Shown here: one piece after another, positions 6,596 to 15,507 of the stretch
Layout of the letters: each line of letters opens with the position of its first letter
How positions within the stretch are numbered: position 1 is the first letter of the stretch
From: Hyphomicrobiales bacterium
GTDB taxonomy: Bacteria > Pseudomonadota > Alphaproteobacteria > Rhizobiales > Devosiaceae
Direction of reading: 5' to 3'
Assembly (NCBI GenBank): GCA_015487985.1
Contig: WFOP01000339.1
Location: 1-15,522 of the forward strand
DNA: 15,522 nucleotides
Notes under the pieces: model-generated
The model's database searches: none
What the model was told of the DNA's origin: nothing
The model's input: only the letters and a program-made list of their open reading frames with translations
Made by a program: the position numbers and the translations under genes

Positions 6596-7939
6596 ATGAG
6601 CGATCAGAAGAAAAACATAAGCAGACGCAAGGTCATCAAGACCGGCGCTGCAGGTTTAGTGACTGCCGGTGTTGCGCCAATGGTTTTTACCAAGGGTGCA
6701 TGGGCGCAGGAATTCCGCAATGACCCCAAGGGTGGCGATGTCGTACTTGGCTTTAACGTACCGCAGACCGGCCCGTATTCTGATGAGGGTGCTGATGAAC
6801 TGCGTGCTTACACACTGGCTGTTAAACACCTGAACGGGGAAGGCGATGGGGGCATGCTGAATACGATGCAGCCATCCAATCTCAAGGGTAACGGTATTCT
6901 GGGTCAGAAAGTTACTTATGTTACCGGTGATACCCAGACAAAATCCGATGCTGCCCGCGACAGTGCGCGTCGCATGATCGAGCGTGACGGTGCGTTGATC
7001 ATTACCGGGGGGTCATCCTCGGGTGTAGCGGTTGCCGTGCAGGCGCTGTGTCAGGAAATGGGCACAATCTTTATGGCGGGTCTTACTCACTCAAACGATA
7101 CGACGGGTAAAGACAAAAAACGCTACGGTTTCCGCCATTTCTTCAATGCTTATATGTCTGGGGCGGCGCTGGCGCCCGTGCTTTCAGCAGAGTATGGCAA
7201 TGAGCGTGTGGCCTATCACCTGACTGCTGACTATAACTGGGGCTGGACACAACAGGAGTCCATCCAGAATGCGACCGAAGCGCTTGGTTGGAAAACCGAG
7301 AAAAACGTTCTGACACCGGTTGGTGCCGGGGATTTCAGCCAGTATATCACGCCAATTCTGAATTCTGGCGCGGATGTTGTCGTTTTGAACCATTATGGCA
7401 AAGACATGGTGAATTCTCTGACACAGGCTATTCAGTTTGGTCTTCGCGATCGTCAGGCAAATGGCAAGAACATTGAAATTGTCGTGCCTTTGTTCTCGCG
7501 CCTCATGGCGCAGGGTGCCGGCGAAAACATCAAGGGTATTCTTGGAACTTCAAACTGGAACTGGTCTTTGGAAAACGCCGGTTCAGCGGCCTTCGTCAAG
7601 TCGTTTGGTGCTGAATATGGCTTCCCGCCAAGTCAGGCGGCCCATACATGTTATGTGCAGACTCTGCTTTATGCTGATGCGTGTGAGCGCGCCGGCACGC
7701 TTTATCCGCCTGAAGTTATCAAGGCGCTTGAGGGTCATACATTTGATGGCATGGGTAATGGTCCCACGGAATATCGTGCCGAAGATCACCAGTGCTTCAA
7801 GGATGTTCTTGTGGTGCGCGGAAACCAGAACCCGACCTCACAGTTCGATCTTCTTGAAGTTGTGCAGGAAGTTCCACGTTCTCAGGTTGAGTATGATGCA
7901 TCAATCTTTGGCGGTGAACTGGGCCCTTACGAGGTTTAG
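6596..7939 (+). CDS. Tat-exported ABC substrate-binding protein (HAAT type)
   Basis: This is the periplasmic ligand-binding subunit of the ABC importer encoded downstream. Of its 447 residues, the first 37 are a twin-arginine signal: SRRKVIK at residues 9-15, a mildly hydrophobic stretch, then AWA before the likely cleavage at 37/38. The mature part is a two-lobed Peripla_BP_6-type receptor, as in branched-chain amino acid, urea and amide importers. It begins VVLGFNVPQTGPYSDEGADE and includes an ITGGSSSGVAVA ligand-loop segment. Four cysteines lie in the mature chain. The ribosome site AGGAGGA (6584-6590) is strong. The ligand cannot be read from sequence. The link to Acs and ScfR suggests a short carboxylate or a compound yielding acetate; a branched-chain amino acid, urea or short amide is also possible. 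Confidence 0.88.
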   Translation: MSDQKKNISRRKVIKTGAAGLVTAGVAPMVFTKGAWAQEFRNDPKGGDVVLGFNVPQTGPYSDEGADELRAYTLAVKHLNGEGDGGMLNTMQPSNLKGNGILGQKVTYVTGDTQTKSDAARDSARRMIERDGALIITGGSSSGVAVAVQALCQEMGTIFMAGLTHSNDTTGKDKKRYGFRHFFNAYMSGAALAPVLSAEYGNERVAYHLTADYNWGWTQQESIQNATEALGWKTEKNVLTPVGAGDFSQYITPILNSGADVVVLNHYGKDMVNSLTQAIQFGLRDRQANGKNIEIVVPLFSRLMAQGAGENIKGILGTSNWNWSLENAGSAAFVKSFGAEYGFPPSQAAHTCYVQTLLYADACERAGTLYPPEVIKALEGHTFDGMGNGPTEYRAEDHQCFKDVLVVRGNQNPTSQFDLLEVVQEVPRSQVEYDASIFGGELGPYEV

Positions 7940-7973
7940 TAAAGAGCCGAGATACACTTGAAATAACAACCAG

Positions 7974-7999
7974 ACCGGAGCGGCATGTGTCGCTCCGGT
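7974..7999 (+). other. Intercistronic hairpin between binding protein and permease genes
   Basis: A perfect 9-base stem, ACCGGAGCG/CGCTCCGGT, encloses an 8-base loop 34 bases after the binding-protein stop. No T-run follows immediately, so full termination is unlikely. Such stems often protect the upstream message from 3' exonucleases and so give more binding protein than permease, as in maltose-type operons. That role is inferred. Confidence 0.75.
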
Positions 8000-8035
8000 A
8001 GTTTGAAATCAATTTTTCCATAGCGGGGGGGAAAC

Positions 8036-9064
8036 ATGGACGCGGTAATTTTGCAGGTCCTTAATGGTCTTGACAAGGGCGGAGCGTATGCGCTGATCGC
8101 CTTGGGGCTGACCCTTGTATTTGGCACTTTGGGGGTGGTGAATTTTGCGCACGGTGCCCTGTTCATGATCGGTGCGTTTTGTGCCGTGACATTTCGTAAG
8201 ATATTGACACTTGAACAGGTGGTTTTAAGTGAAACCGAGCTTTCCCCCTGGGGGACGCCGCTTGAAATTCGCACGCCTTTTGCCCAGCAATGGTTTGGGG
8301 ATTTTGGCAATGTGCTGATCGACTATTCGGTGCCCCTTTCGATTTTGCTGGCCATTCCCGTGATGCTGCTCATTGGCATTGTGATGGAGCGCGGCCTGAT
8401 AAAACATTTCTATAAACGTCCCCATGCCGAGCAAATTCTGGTAACGTTCGGGCTGGCGATTGTCTTGCAGGAAATCGTAAAGGCGTTTTTCGGCGCCAAC
8501 CCCAATCCGCAGCCCATACCGCAGGTGTTTCTGGGGGCTGCTGATCTTGGGGCCATGGTGGGAATGGCAGAGCATGTTATAACCTATCCCAAATGGCGAC
8601 TGGTTTATCTGTTCTTCTCGCTGGGGGTTGTTGCCGCCGTTTTTGCTTTTTTGCGATTTACCACTTTTGGCATGGTTGTGCGGGCGGGGATGTCCGACCG
8701 AGAGACCGTCTCGATGCTGGGCATAAATATCGACAAAAGGTTCACCATCATGTTTGGCATTGCCGCAATCGTTGCCGGGGTTGCCGGCGTGATGTACACG
8801 CCGATTTTGCCGCCCGATTATACGCTGGGCATGGATTTTCTTGTTCTTACATTCATCGTTGTTGTGGTGGGGGGAATGGGCTCGCTTCCCGGTGCGGTGC
8901 TGGCTGGCTTTACCCTTGGTGTGGTGCAGTCTCTTGCCTCAATGACACAGGTTAAGGACATTATTCCCGGCATCGATCAGATCATCATTTACCTGGTGGC
9001 GGTGGTTATTTTGCTGGTGCGTCCGCGCGGGTTGCTTGGCAAACGCGGTGTGATGGAGAATTAA
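8036..9064 (+). CDS. livH: Branched-chain-type ABC permease, LivH family
   Basis: This 342-residue inner-membrane permease forms half of the importer's translocation path. The N-terminus has the family-typical segment [20 protein letters not shown] followed by [11 protein letters not shown]. Several further hydrophobic helices follow, and the C-terminus ends in a basic tail ([12 protein letters not shown]). A longer polar loop at about residues 60-90 sits between the first helices. A G-rich ribosome site lies just before the ATG at 8036. The stop is one base before the livM start, so the pair is coupled. The symbol marks the protein family only: HAAT permeases also serve urea, amides and other small solutes. 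Confidence 0.9.
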   Translation: MDAVILQVLNGLDKGGAYALIALGLTLVFGTLGVVNFAHGALFMIGAFCAVTFRKILTLEQVVLSETELSPWGTPLEIRTPFAQQWFGDFGNVLIDYSVPLSILLAIPVMLLIGIVMERGLIKHFYKRPHAEQILVTFGLAIVLQEIVKAFFGANPNPQPIPQVFLGAADLGAMVGMAEHVITYPKWRLVYLFFSLGVVAAVFAFLRFTTFGMVVRAGMSDRETVSMLGINIDKRFTIMFGIAAIVAGVAGVMYTPILPPDYTLGMDFLVLTFIVVVVGGMGSLPGAVLAGFTLGVVQSLASMTQVKDIIPGIDQIIIYLVAVVILLVRPRGLLGKRGVMEN

Positions 9065-9065
9065 G

Positions 9066-10232
9066 ATGTTTAGTATGCCAAAAAAAGACGCCATCACTTT
9101 TGCCCTGTTTGCCATTGTTGTTCTGAGCATGCCAATCTGGCTGAGCCCGTTTGGTGCATCTTATCCCGGTCTGCTTCAAAAATTTGCAATCTATGCGTTG
9201 CTGGCGGTCGGTTATAATATTTTGTTCGGTCTGACGGGTTATCTCAGTTTTGGCCATGCCGCCTTTTTGGGGGTCGGCTCCTATGCCGCTGTCTGGTCGT
9301 TCAAACTTTTGTCAATGAACCCCATTTTGGCCATCGCGTTTGCAATGGTGTTTTCTGGGATATTTGCGCTGGCCATCGGGTATGTCTCCCTGAGACGTTC
9401 GGGGATCTATTTTTCCATTCTCACCCTGGCTTTTGCCCAGATGAGTTACAAACTTGCCTATTCGGTTCTCAGTCCCATCACCCATGGTGAAAACGGGTTG
9501 CAACTGACATTGCAGGATCCGCGGGTGATTGATCTGATGTTTATGGAGCGGGGCGTTTCTTTGCCGACCTCGAGCCTGTTTGGTATTCCAATGAACGGTT
9601 ATGAAGGGTTCTATTTTTGTGCTGTGATCCTGTTGATCGGGTTTTTCATTGCTCAAAAGATTACGTCCTCACCATTCGGCATGATGCTCAAGGGCATAAA
9701 ATCCAACGAAGACCGCATGAACTATACCGGTTTTAATACCAAGCCCTACATGCTGACAGCTTTTGTTATTTCGGGCATTTATGCGGGGATTGCGGGGGGG
9801 CTTCTTTCGGTTACCGATCCGCTTGCCGGGGCTGAGCGCATGCAGTGGACGGCATCGGGCGAGCTGGTTCTGATGACTATTCTGGGGGGTGTGGGCACTC
9901 TGATTGGTCCGGTAATTGGCGCATGGATCATCAAATATTTCGAAAATATCTTCTCCGCCTGGAATGAAAGCATCCTGCACAATGTTTTTGCCTTCCTGCC
10001 CGATAATGTCGAGGGCATTGTGGTGTTGATTTCCTCCAAATTTGTCGGGGAAGGCTGGCACTTGACCCTGGGGCTGATGTTTGTACTTGTGGTTGTGTTC
10101 CTGCCCGGGGGCATAATGGAAGGGGTGAGGAGAATTGCCAGCTGGTTTTCGCGCCGCAAAGATCCCACCAAAGACCAGGAAGTGACCGATCCTGAAAACA
10201 TGCCAAAACCAAGTTCAAAAAAGGGAGAATAA
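9066..10232 (+). CDS. livM: Branched-chain-type ABC permease, LivM family
   Basis: This is the second membrane subunit of the importer, 388 residues long, predicted to pair with the LivH-type protein. It has the hallmark [20 protein letters not shown], followed by [13 protein letters not shown], near the N-terminus. A large periplasmic-side loop follows (about residues 135-175). The region around [16 protein letters not shown] is the likely ATPase-coupling part. The C-terminal 25 residues are highly charged and poor in hydrophobic residues (ending PKPSSKKGE), a cytoplasmic tail typical of the family but of no known role. The TAA stop shares its last base with the next ATG (TAATG), so translation is coupled to the first ATPase. 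Confidence 0.9.
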   Translation: MFSMPKKDAITFALFAIVVLSMPIWLSPFGASYPGLLQKFAIYALLAVGYNILFGLTGYLSFGHAAFLGVGSYAAVWSFKLLSMNPILAIAFAMVFSGIFALAIGYVSLRRSGIYFSILTLAFAQMSYKLAYSVLSPITHGENGLQLTLQDPRVIDLMFMERGVSLPTSSLFGIPMNGYEGFYFCAVILLIGFFIAQKITSSPFGMMLKGIKSNEDRMNYTGFNTKPYMLTAFVISGIYAGIAGGLLSVTDPLAGAERMQWTASGELVLMTILGGVGTLIGPVIGAWIIKYFENIFSAWNESILHNVFAFLPDNVEGIVVLISSKFVGEGWHLTLGLMFVLVVVFLPGGIMEGVRRIASWFSRRKDPTKDQEVTDPENMPKPSSKKGE

Positions 10233-11008
10233 TGATGGTTGAAACCTCACATAATACTGTTCTCCATGTCGCGGATGTTCACAAGACATTTGGTGGTTTG
10301 CATGCGCTTGCAGATGTTGATCTGGCCTTTGAGGAAGGGACAACTCACGCCATTATCGGCCCGAACGGGGCGGGAAAATCCACATTGCTCAATGTAATTG
10401 TGGGGAAGTTGGCGCCAAGTCGGGGCACGGTTGTGCTTGACGGGGAAGTGCTGACCGGAAAAGCTCCCCATGAAATAAATCAGATGGGGGTGGCGCGGGT
10501 GTTTCAAACGCCTGAAATTTTTCCCGAACTTTCAATCTTTGACAATGTGATGGCCCCCGCATTTGCTAAACGCGATGGCGCATTCAAAATGAACATGTTC
10601 ATGTCCATGGAAAATGAAAAGGATATTGCGCGCGAGGCTGAAGAAATTATCGTTGATTTTGGCTTGGATGCCATGATCCATACCCATGCGGGGGCATTGT
10701 CGCGTGGACACAAGCGCCGGCTGGAGCTTGCCATGTGCCTTATTCAAAAGCCGCGCATACTGCTTTTGGATGAACCGACTGCGGGGATGTCGCGCCATGA
10801 TACCAACACAACCATCGAATTGCTCAAAAAAATCAAATCAACCGGTATGACAAAAGTGATTATTGAACACGATATGCATGTGGTGTTTTCGCTGGCGGAT
10901 AAAGTGTCGGTGCTGGCGCAAGGGCGTATTATTTCTGAGGGGGCGCCCGATGAAGTGCGTGCCGATCCTAAAGTTCAGGTGGCATATTTGGGGGAGGCTG
11001 AGGAATGA
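10232..11008 (+). CDS. livG: ABC transporter ATPase, LivG family
   Basis: This is one of two cytoplasmic ATPases driving the importer, 258 residues long. It has Walker A GPNGAGKST (43-51), Q-loop Q92 in VFQTPEIF, the signature LSRGHKRRLELA (156-167, a variant of LSGGQ typical of LivG), Walker B ILLLDE with E181, and H-loop H213. The start has two adjacent ATGs (10232 and 10235) after AAGGGAGA; the second has better spacing. It overlaps the livM stop by one base and the livF start by four (ATGA). All motifs needed for ATP hydrolysis are present. The short tail indicates a stand-alone subunit. Confidence 0.92.
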   Translation: MMVETSHNTVLHVADVHKTFGGLHALADVDLAFEEGTTHAIIGPNGAGKSTLLNVIVGKLAPSRGTVVLDGEVLTGKAPHEINQMGVARVFQTPEIFPELSIFDNVMAPAFAKRDGAFKMNMFMSMENEKDIAREAEEIIVDFGLDAMIHTHAGALSRGHKRRLELAMCLIQKPRILLLDEPTAGMSRHDTNTTIELLKKIKSTGMTKVIIEHDMHVVFSLADKVSVLAQGRIISEGAPDEVRADPKVQVAYLGEAEE

Positions 11009-11781
11009 CCCAGAAGGATCAGAAAGATCAAAAAGATCAGGCAGGTGAACAGGCGCAAGGCTCGCAGGAAACCGGCAAACCATATTTTTCCATCAAAAAT
11101 GTGCAGTCCTATTATGGCGAAAGCTATATCGTGCAGGACGTGTCGTTTGATGTTGAGGAGGGTAAGATTCTGGCTCTTCTTGGCCGCAACGGGGCGGGAA
11201 AAACTTCGACTTTACGCTCGATTGCAAGAACTGATGATCCGGTTGTCACGGCCGGTGAAATCTGGCTCGAGGGTCAGGGGCTGCACAATATGAAAACCCA
11301 TGAAGCCGCCCTTGCGGGGGTGCAGCTTGTGCCCGAAGATCGCCGGATCATACAGGGGTTGACGGTGGAGGAAAATCTGTCCCTGGCTCAGGTTGCTCCC
11401 GGTCACGGCTGGTCCAAAGAGGAGGTATATGAGCATTTCCCCCGGCTTGGGGAGCGGCGCAAGCAGGATGGCACGACCTTGTCCGGTGGTGAACAGCAGA
11501 TGCTGGCGCTTGCCCGGGCGCTGTCACGGGATGTGAAACTGCTGTTGCTGGATGAGCCTTATGAAGGTCTGGCGCCGGTTATCGTGCAGGAAATTGAAAA
11601 AATACTGAGGGAGATCAAGAAACTTGGTATTACAACCATTATCGTGGAGCAAAATGCGGTGGCGGCACTTAAACTGGCTGACCATGCGGTAATTCTGGAT
11701 ACAGGGGAGGTTGCGTTTTCCGGAACCGCAAAAGAAGTGCTTGAAAATGAGCAGCTTCGGCATGAATATCTGGCTATCTGA
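11005..11781 (+). CDS. livF: ABC transporter ATPase, LivF family
   Basis: This is the second ATPase of the importer, 258 residues long. It has Walker A GRNGAGKTS (60-68), VPEDRR at the Q-loop region (110-114), the signature LSGGEQQ (159-165), Walker B LLLLDE with E184, and VEQN where the H-loop histidine would be. Q216 there is usual for LivF proteins. The N-terminus is unusual: about 25 hydrophilic residues precede the ABC fold, beginning with a Q-K-D triplet repeated three times, encoded by 9-base tandem repeats at about 11008-11034. Starting at the ATGA overlap with livG keeps this tail. No good later start with a ribosome site was seen, so the tail is likely translated. Confidence 0.92.
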   Translation: MTQKDQKDQKDQAGEQAQGSQETGKPYFSIKNVQSYYGESYIVQDVSFDVEEGKILALLGRNGAGKTSTLRSIARTDDPVVTAGEIWLEGQGLHNMKTHEAALAGVQLVPEDRRIIQGLTVEENLSLAQVAPGHGWSKEEVYEHFPRLGERRKQDGTTLSGGEQQMLALARALSRDVKLLLLDEPYEGLAPVIVQEIEKILREIKKLGITTIIVEQNAVAALKLADHAVILDTGEVAFSGTAKEVLENEQLRHEYLAI

Positions 11782-11814
11782 TTCAAAGACTTTAATTGTC
11801 GTCTGGGGCGGCTT

Positions 11815-11829
11815 TGAGATTTCATCTCA
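11815..11829. promoter_or_regulatory. Small dyad in the livF-acs gap
   Basis: TGAGAT-TTC-ATCTCA is a perfect 6-base inverted repeat with a 3-base centre, 50 bases before the acs start. The gap (98 bases) is the longest after the permeases begin, so acs may have an extra promoter or its own control here. No T-run follows, which argues against a terminator. Confidence 0.35.
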
Positions 11830-11879
11830 CCCGTGTTGCCCAAAGTGATAACGGCCCAAATCTGAGGAATTTTACGGAA

Positions 11880-13826
11880 ATGGAACCCAAGATTTATAAT
11901 CCACCTGCAAGCATTGTTGAAAATACCCACGTCACGGCGGCGCAATATGAAGAAATGTATGCCCGCTCAATTTCAGACCCGGACGGGTTCTGGGGTGAGA
12001 TGGCGTTGCGGCTGGATTGGATAACGCCGTTTACCAAGGTAAAAAATACCACTTTTGAATATCCAAAGGTTTCCATCAAGTGGTTTGAAGACGGGGAACT
12101 TAATGTCTGTGCGAACTGTGTGGACCGGCATCTGGATACGCTGGGGGATAAAACGGCCATCATCTGGGAACCGGATGAGCCTAGCGCCCCTTCGCGGATA
12201 ATTAGCTATAACGAATTGCATAAAAGTGTGTCCCGGTTTGCCAACGTTCTGAAAAATCTGGGGGTCAAAAAGGGCGATCGTGTTACTATTTATCTGCCCA
12301 TGATTCCCGAAGCCGCCTTTGCCATGTTGGCCTGCGCGCGCATCGGGGCGATACATTCGGTGGTTTTTGCCGGGTTTTCGCCCGAAGCATTGTCGGGGCG
12401 GATTGTGAATTGTGAATCCGAATTTGTCATCACGGCAGACGAGGGAAGACGCGCGGGGAAAACCATTCCCCTTAAGGCCAATGTGGATGCCGCTTTGGAA
12501 AAGGGAGGGGACGTTTCCAAAGTTCTGGTGGTGAAAAACACCGGTGGCGATATTGCAATGACCGGGGGGCGTGACGTGTGGCTTGGTGAGGCTTTGGCGG
12601 ACGTATCTGACGTTTGCACGCCGGAAATCATGAATGCTGAAGACCCCCTGTTTATTCTTTATACTTCGGGTTCCACCGGAAAGCCCAAGGGGGTTTTGCA
12701 CACCTCGGGGGGGTATCTGACCTATGCATCTTTGGCCCAGCAGTTGAATTTTGATTATCATCAGGGGGAAATTTACTGGTGTACGGCAGATGTCGGCTGG
12801 GTTACGGGGCACTCCTATGTGGTTTATGGCCCGTTGGCTAACGGGGCGACGACTGTGATGTTCGAGGGGGTTCCCACCTACCCGGATGCGTCGCGTTTCT
12901 GGGACGTGGTGGACAAGTATAAAGTCAACATTTTCCATTCTGCACCAACGGCTATTCGCGCGCTGATGGGGGCGGGGGATGCTTTTGTGGAGAAGGCGGA
13001 TTTGTCTTCGCTCAAGGTAATTGGCACCGTAGGGGAGCCGATCAATCCCGAGGCATGGAAATGGTATTATGAAAAAGTGGGCCACTCCAATTGTGTGGTC
13101 ATTGACAGCTGGTGGCAGACGGAAACCGGTGGCTCGATGATAACCGCATTTCCCGCCGCAACCCCGACAAAACCGGGGTCTGCCAGCAAACCGTTTTTTG
13201 GTATTCAGCCGGTGGTTTTAGACCCTGAAACGGGCAAGGAAATCACCACCATGGAAGCGGAAGGGGTATTGGCCATTCGCGATTCATGGCCGGGGCAAAT
13301 GCGCACGGTTTACGGCGACCACGCCCGGTTTATCTCCACCTATTTCGAACAGTATAAGGGCTATTATTTCTCCGATGACGGGTGTCGGCGCGATCGTGAT
13401 GGCTATTACTGGATTACGGGGCGGGTAGATGACGTGCTTAACGTATCGGGCCATCGCATGGGCACGGCGGAAATTGAAAGCGCGCTGGTTTCACACCCAA
13501 AGGTTTCCGAGGCGGCCGTTGTGGGTTATCCCCACGATATCAAGGGGCAGGGGATTTATTGCTATGTCACGTTGATGAGTGACGTGGAACCTGATGAAGC
13601 GCTGGAAAAAGAACTCAAAGGGCATGTGCGCAAGGAAATCGGGCCGATTTGCACGCCTGACTTTATCCAGTTTGCTCCCGGCCTGCCCAAAACCCGTTCC
13701 GGCAAGATCATGCGCCGGATATTGCGCAAGGTGGCGGCGGATGATTTTTCCAACCTTGGGGACACTTCCACTCTGGCTGACCCGGGGGTGGTGGATGACC
13801 TGATTGAAAACCGCAAGAACCGATAA
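11880..13826 (+). CDS. acs: Acetyl-CoA synthetase, AMP-forming
   Basis: Acs activates acetate with ATP and CoA through acetyl-AMP, feeding the TCA cycle or acetate-assimilation routes. The 648-residue length is normal. It has the adenylation loop [11 protein letters not shown] (261-271). The pocket residues V308, T309, V384 and W412 correspond to V310, T311, V386 and W414 of the Salmonella enzyme, where the tryptophan limits the pocket to acetate. [12 protein letters not shown] and [10 protein letters not shown] form the hinge region. K609 in [11 protein letters not shown] is the catalytic lysine that is switched off by acetylation in other bacteria. The ATG at 11880 follows GAGGA at 11864-11868. 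A TTG at 11796 would add 28 residues unlike the family. It is the last gene of the importer operon, which is unusual for acs. Confidence 0.96.
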   Translation: MEPKIYNPPASIVENTHVTAAQYEEMYARSISDPDGFWGEMALRLDWITPFTKVKNTTFEYPKVSIKWFEDGELNVCANCVDRHLDTLGDKTAIIWEPDEPSAPSRIISYNELHKSVSRFANVLKNLGVKKGDRVTIYLPMIPEAAFAMLACARIGAIHSVVFAGFSPEALSGRIVNCESEFVITADEGRRAGKTIPLKANVDAALEKGGDVSKVLVVKNTGGDIAMTGGRDVWLGEALADVSDVCTPEIMNAEDPLFILYTSGSTGKPKGVLHTSGGYLTYASLAQQLNFDYHQGEIYWCTADVGWVTGHSYVVYGPLANGATTVMFEGVPTYPDASRFWDVVDKYKVNIFHSAPTAIRALMGAGDAFVEKADLSSLKVIGTVGEPINPEAWKWYYEKVGHSNCVVIDSWWQTETGGSMITAFPAATPTKPGSASKPFFGIQPVVLDPETGKEITTMEAEGVLAIRDSWPGQMRTVYGDHARFISTYFEQYKGYYFSDDGCRRDRDGYYWITGRVDDVLNVSGHRMGTAEIESALVSHPKVSEAAVVGYPHDIKGQGIYCYVTLMSDVEPDEALEKELKGHVRKEIGPICTPDFIQFAPGLPKTRSGKIMRRILRKVAADDFSNLGDTSTLADPGVVDDLIENRKNR

Positions 13827-13846
13827 TCCGGGTGCATTTGTCCCGG

Positions 13847-13902
13847 TGTAATAGTCCAACTGCAATAGTCCAACTGCAATAGTCTAGGGGCAGTAGTTCA
13901 TT
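13847..13902. repeat. 14-base tandem repeat downstream of acs
   Basis: There are four tandem units: 13847-13860, 13861-13874, 13875-13888 and 13889-13902. Units one and two (TGCAATAGTCCAAC) differ at one position. Unit three diverges at its end. Unit four matches at 9 of 14 positions. The array sits between the acs stop and its terminator and codes for nothing visible. Confidence 0.75.
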
Positions 13903-13908
13903 TTCAGG

Positions 13909-13935
13909 GGTCCGGCCAAAAGGCCGGTCCTTTTT
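13909..13935 (+). terminator. Intrinsic terminator of the transporter-acs operon
   Basis: GGTCCGGCC (13909-13917) and GGCCGGTCC (13922-13930) form a stem with one T-T mismatch and an AAAA loop, followed by five Ts (13931-13935). The 6-base core CCGGCC/GGCCGG is perfect. It lies 82 bases after the acs stop and has the T-run only in the forward direction. Confidence 0.85.
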
Positions 13936-13966
13936 GTGCCGGGGGGATTTATTTGGCCAACAGGTG

Positions 13967-14010
13967 GTTTGAAGTTGTTTTGAGGGAATGTTGACATTTT
14001 TCCTTCAAAC
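13967..14010. promoter_or_regulatory. Inverted repeat flanking a -35-like TTGACA before mgtE
   Basis: GTTTGAAG (13967-13974) and CTTCAAAC (14003-14010) are a perfect 8-base pair of arms across 28 bases. TTGACA at 13991-13996 lies between them and is probably the mgtE -35. The best -10-like sequence (CATAAG, 14019-14024) is too far at 22 bases. A second stem, CCTTC/GAAGG (14002-14006 with 14014-14018), shares bases with the right arm, so the two are mutually exclusive. No M-box-like magnesium riboswitch was recognised. Confidence 0.4.
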
Positions 14011-14089
14011 AAAGAAGGCATAAGCTGATCAAGATTCTTATACCGAGCAGAACTTGCCAGTCTGTTTCCAGCCAAGCACCGGAAAATCA

Positions 14090-15505
14090 ATGAACCAGCC
14101 TTTGGATAGCGCGCAACAAGATATGACCCGTCCACGCCATTCGCAGTGGCTTGATGAAGAGGGACAGCTGGATGCCACCTGGTTTGAAGAGGTGCGGGCC
14201 CTGCTCAAGGCGGGTGCAAAAGAAGAGTTGCGTCAAAAACTTGCGCCCCTGTCTGAAGCGGATGCCGGGGATTTGCTGGAGGCGTTGAACAGTTCTGAAC
14301 GCCTGATGCTGGTAAAATATCTGGGGGACAGTTTTGATTATTCCTCTCTGACGGAAGTTGATGAGGTTGTTCGGGTTGAACTCATTGACAAGCTGCCAAA
14401 CTCTGAGGTGGCGCGCGGCGTATCCAATATTGATAATGACGATGCGGTTTTTATTCTTGAGGATATCGAGGAAGTGGACCGCGAAGCCATTCTGGCTCTG
14501 GTTCCTGATTTTGAGCGGCTTTCCCTTAAACGTTCGCTTGATTTTCCCGAAGATTCCGCCGGGCGGCGTATGCACAGCGAGTTTATTGCCATCCCGCCAT
14601 TCTGGAATGTGGGGCAGACCATCGATTACCTGCGCAAGGAAGAAGACCTGCCAAAGGAATTTCATCAGCTTTATGTCGTTGATCCGGGATACAGCCTGAT
14701 TGGGACCGTGCCGCTTGATAAATTGCTTCGTGAGCAACGCGGCACACTTGTTTCCGACATCATGAATGATGAGGTCATTGAAATCAGTGCCAGCGAAGAC
14801 CAGGAAGACGCCGCACGGGTGTTTGAGCGGTTTGATCTGGTGGAAGTGGGGGTGGTGGATGAAACCAACCGCCTGGTGGGGGTTCTCACCATTGATGATA
14901 TTGTTGATGTTATTCAACAGGAAGCGGAAGAGGATATTTTACACCTTGCCGGGGTTGAGGCGGCCGAGGCTTCGGGGGGCGTGTGGGATGCGGTGCGCTC
15001 ACGGGTTACCTGGCTCGGGGTCAATCTGGTAACGGCAATTCTTGCCTCACTGGTCATTGGCCTGTTTGATGCCACATTGCAGCAGATGGTGGCGCTTGCC
15101 GTACTGATGCCCATTGTTGCCTCCATGGGGGGAAATGCGGGCATTCAGGCCATGACGGTTACTGTACGGGCCATTTCAACCCAGGATATTGACCGGTTCA
15201 ACTTTCGCCGCCTGATCGTACGCGAGACGCTGGTGGGGCTGGTCAATGGTATGATTTTTGCCGTTATAACAGGGGTGATCGCAGCAATCTGGTTCTCCAG
15301 TTTTGCCCTTGGGATGGTTATCGGCATTGCAATGGTGGTCAACATGCTGGCGGCGGGATTGTCGGGCATTCTCATTCCCCTGGGGTTGAATAAATTCGGC
15401 GCCGACCCCGCGATTGCCTCAAGTGCTTTTGTCACGACGATTACGGATGTCGTGGGGTTTTTCGTGTTTTTGGGGCTGGCGGCCAAGTGGTTTGGTCTGG
15501 CTTGA
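14090..15505 (+). CDS. mgtE: MgtE magnesium channel/transporter
   Basis: MgtE is a homodimeric, magnesium-gated inner-membrane channel. The 471-residue product has an N-terminal MgtE_N helical domain (about residues 40-140). Two CBS domains follow (about 145-270), beginning near RRMHSEFIAI and including SDIMNDEVIEI and GVLTIDDIVDVI. A five-helix membrane domain takes up the rest. D439 in ADPAIAS corresponds to the pore aspartate of the Thermus protein. The final TTITDVVG segment is conserved, although the usual glycine-proline before it reads SA. The ATG at 14090 is chosen over the TTG at 14054, which would add 12 unconserved residues. The gene is complete, with its stop two bases before the adapter-like end. 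It lies after the acs terminator and so is a separate unit. Confidence 0.94.
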   Translation: MNQPLDSAQQDMTRPRHSQWLDEEGQLDATWFEEVRALLKAGAKEELRQKLAPLSEADAGDLLEALNSSERLMLVKYLGDSFDYSSLTEVDEVVRVELIDKLPNSEVARGVSNIDNDDAVFILEDIEEVDREAILALVPDFERLSLKRSLDFPEDSAGRRMHSEFIAIPPFWNVGQTIDYLRKEEDLPKEFHQLYVVDPGYSLIGTVPLDKLLREQRGTLVSDIMNDEVIEISASEDQEDAARVFERFDLVEVGVVDETNRLVGVLTIDDIVDVIQQEAEEDILHLAGVEAAEASGGVWDAVRSRVTWLGVNLVTAILASLVIGLFDATLQQMVALAVLMPIVASMGGNAGIQAMTVTVRAISTQDIDRFNFRRLIVRETLVGLVNGMIFAVITGVIAAIWFSSFALGMVIGIAMVVNMLAAGLSGILIPLGLNKFGADPAIASSAFVTTITDVVGFFVFLGLAAKWFGLA

Positions 15506-15507
15506 GT

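Noticed and set aside
11796..11879. TTG start giving a longer Acs
   Set aside because: The 28 extra residues are not like Acs N-termini, and the ATG at 11880 with GAGGA upstream gives a normal length.
11973..13085. 370-codon open frame on the minus strand opposite acs
   Set aside because: Its product resembles no known protein, and it lies wholly antisense to a well-conserved enzyme, as expected from codon bias.
14054..14089. TTG start giving a longer MgtE
   Set aside because: It adds 12 unconserved residues; the ATG at 14090 is simpler, although its ribosome site is weak.
13827..14089. M-box magnesium riboswitch before mgtE
   Set aside because: The leader is short after the likely promoter and lacks the expected multi-stem architecture.
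14087..14917. 276-codon open frame on the minus strand opposite mgtE
   Set aside because: It is antisense to conserved MgtE domains, has no ribosome site and shows no recognisable motifs.
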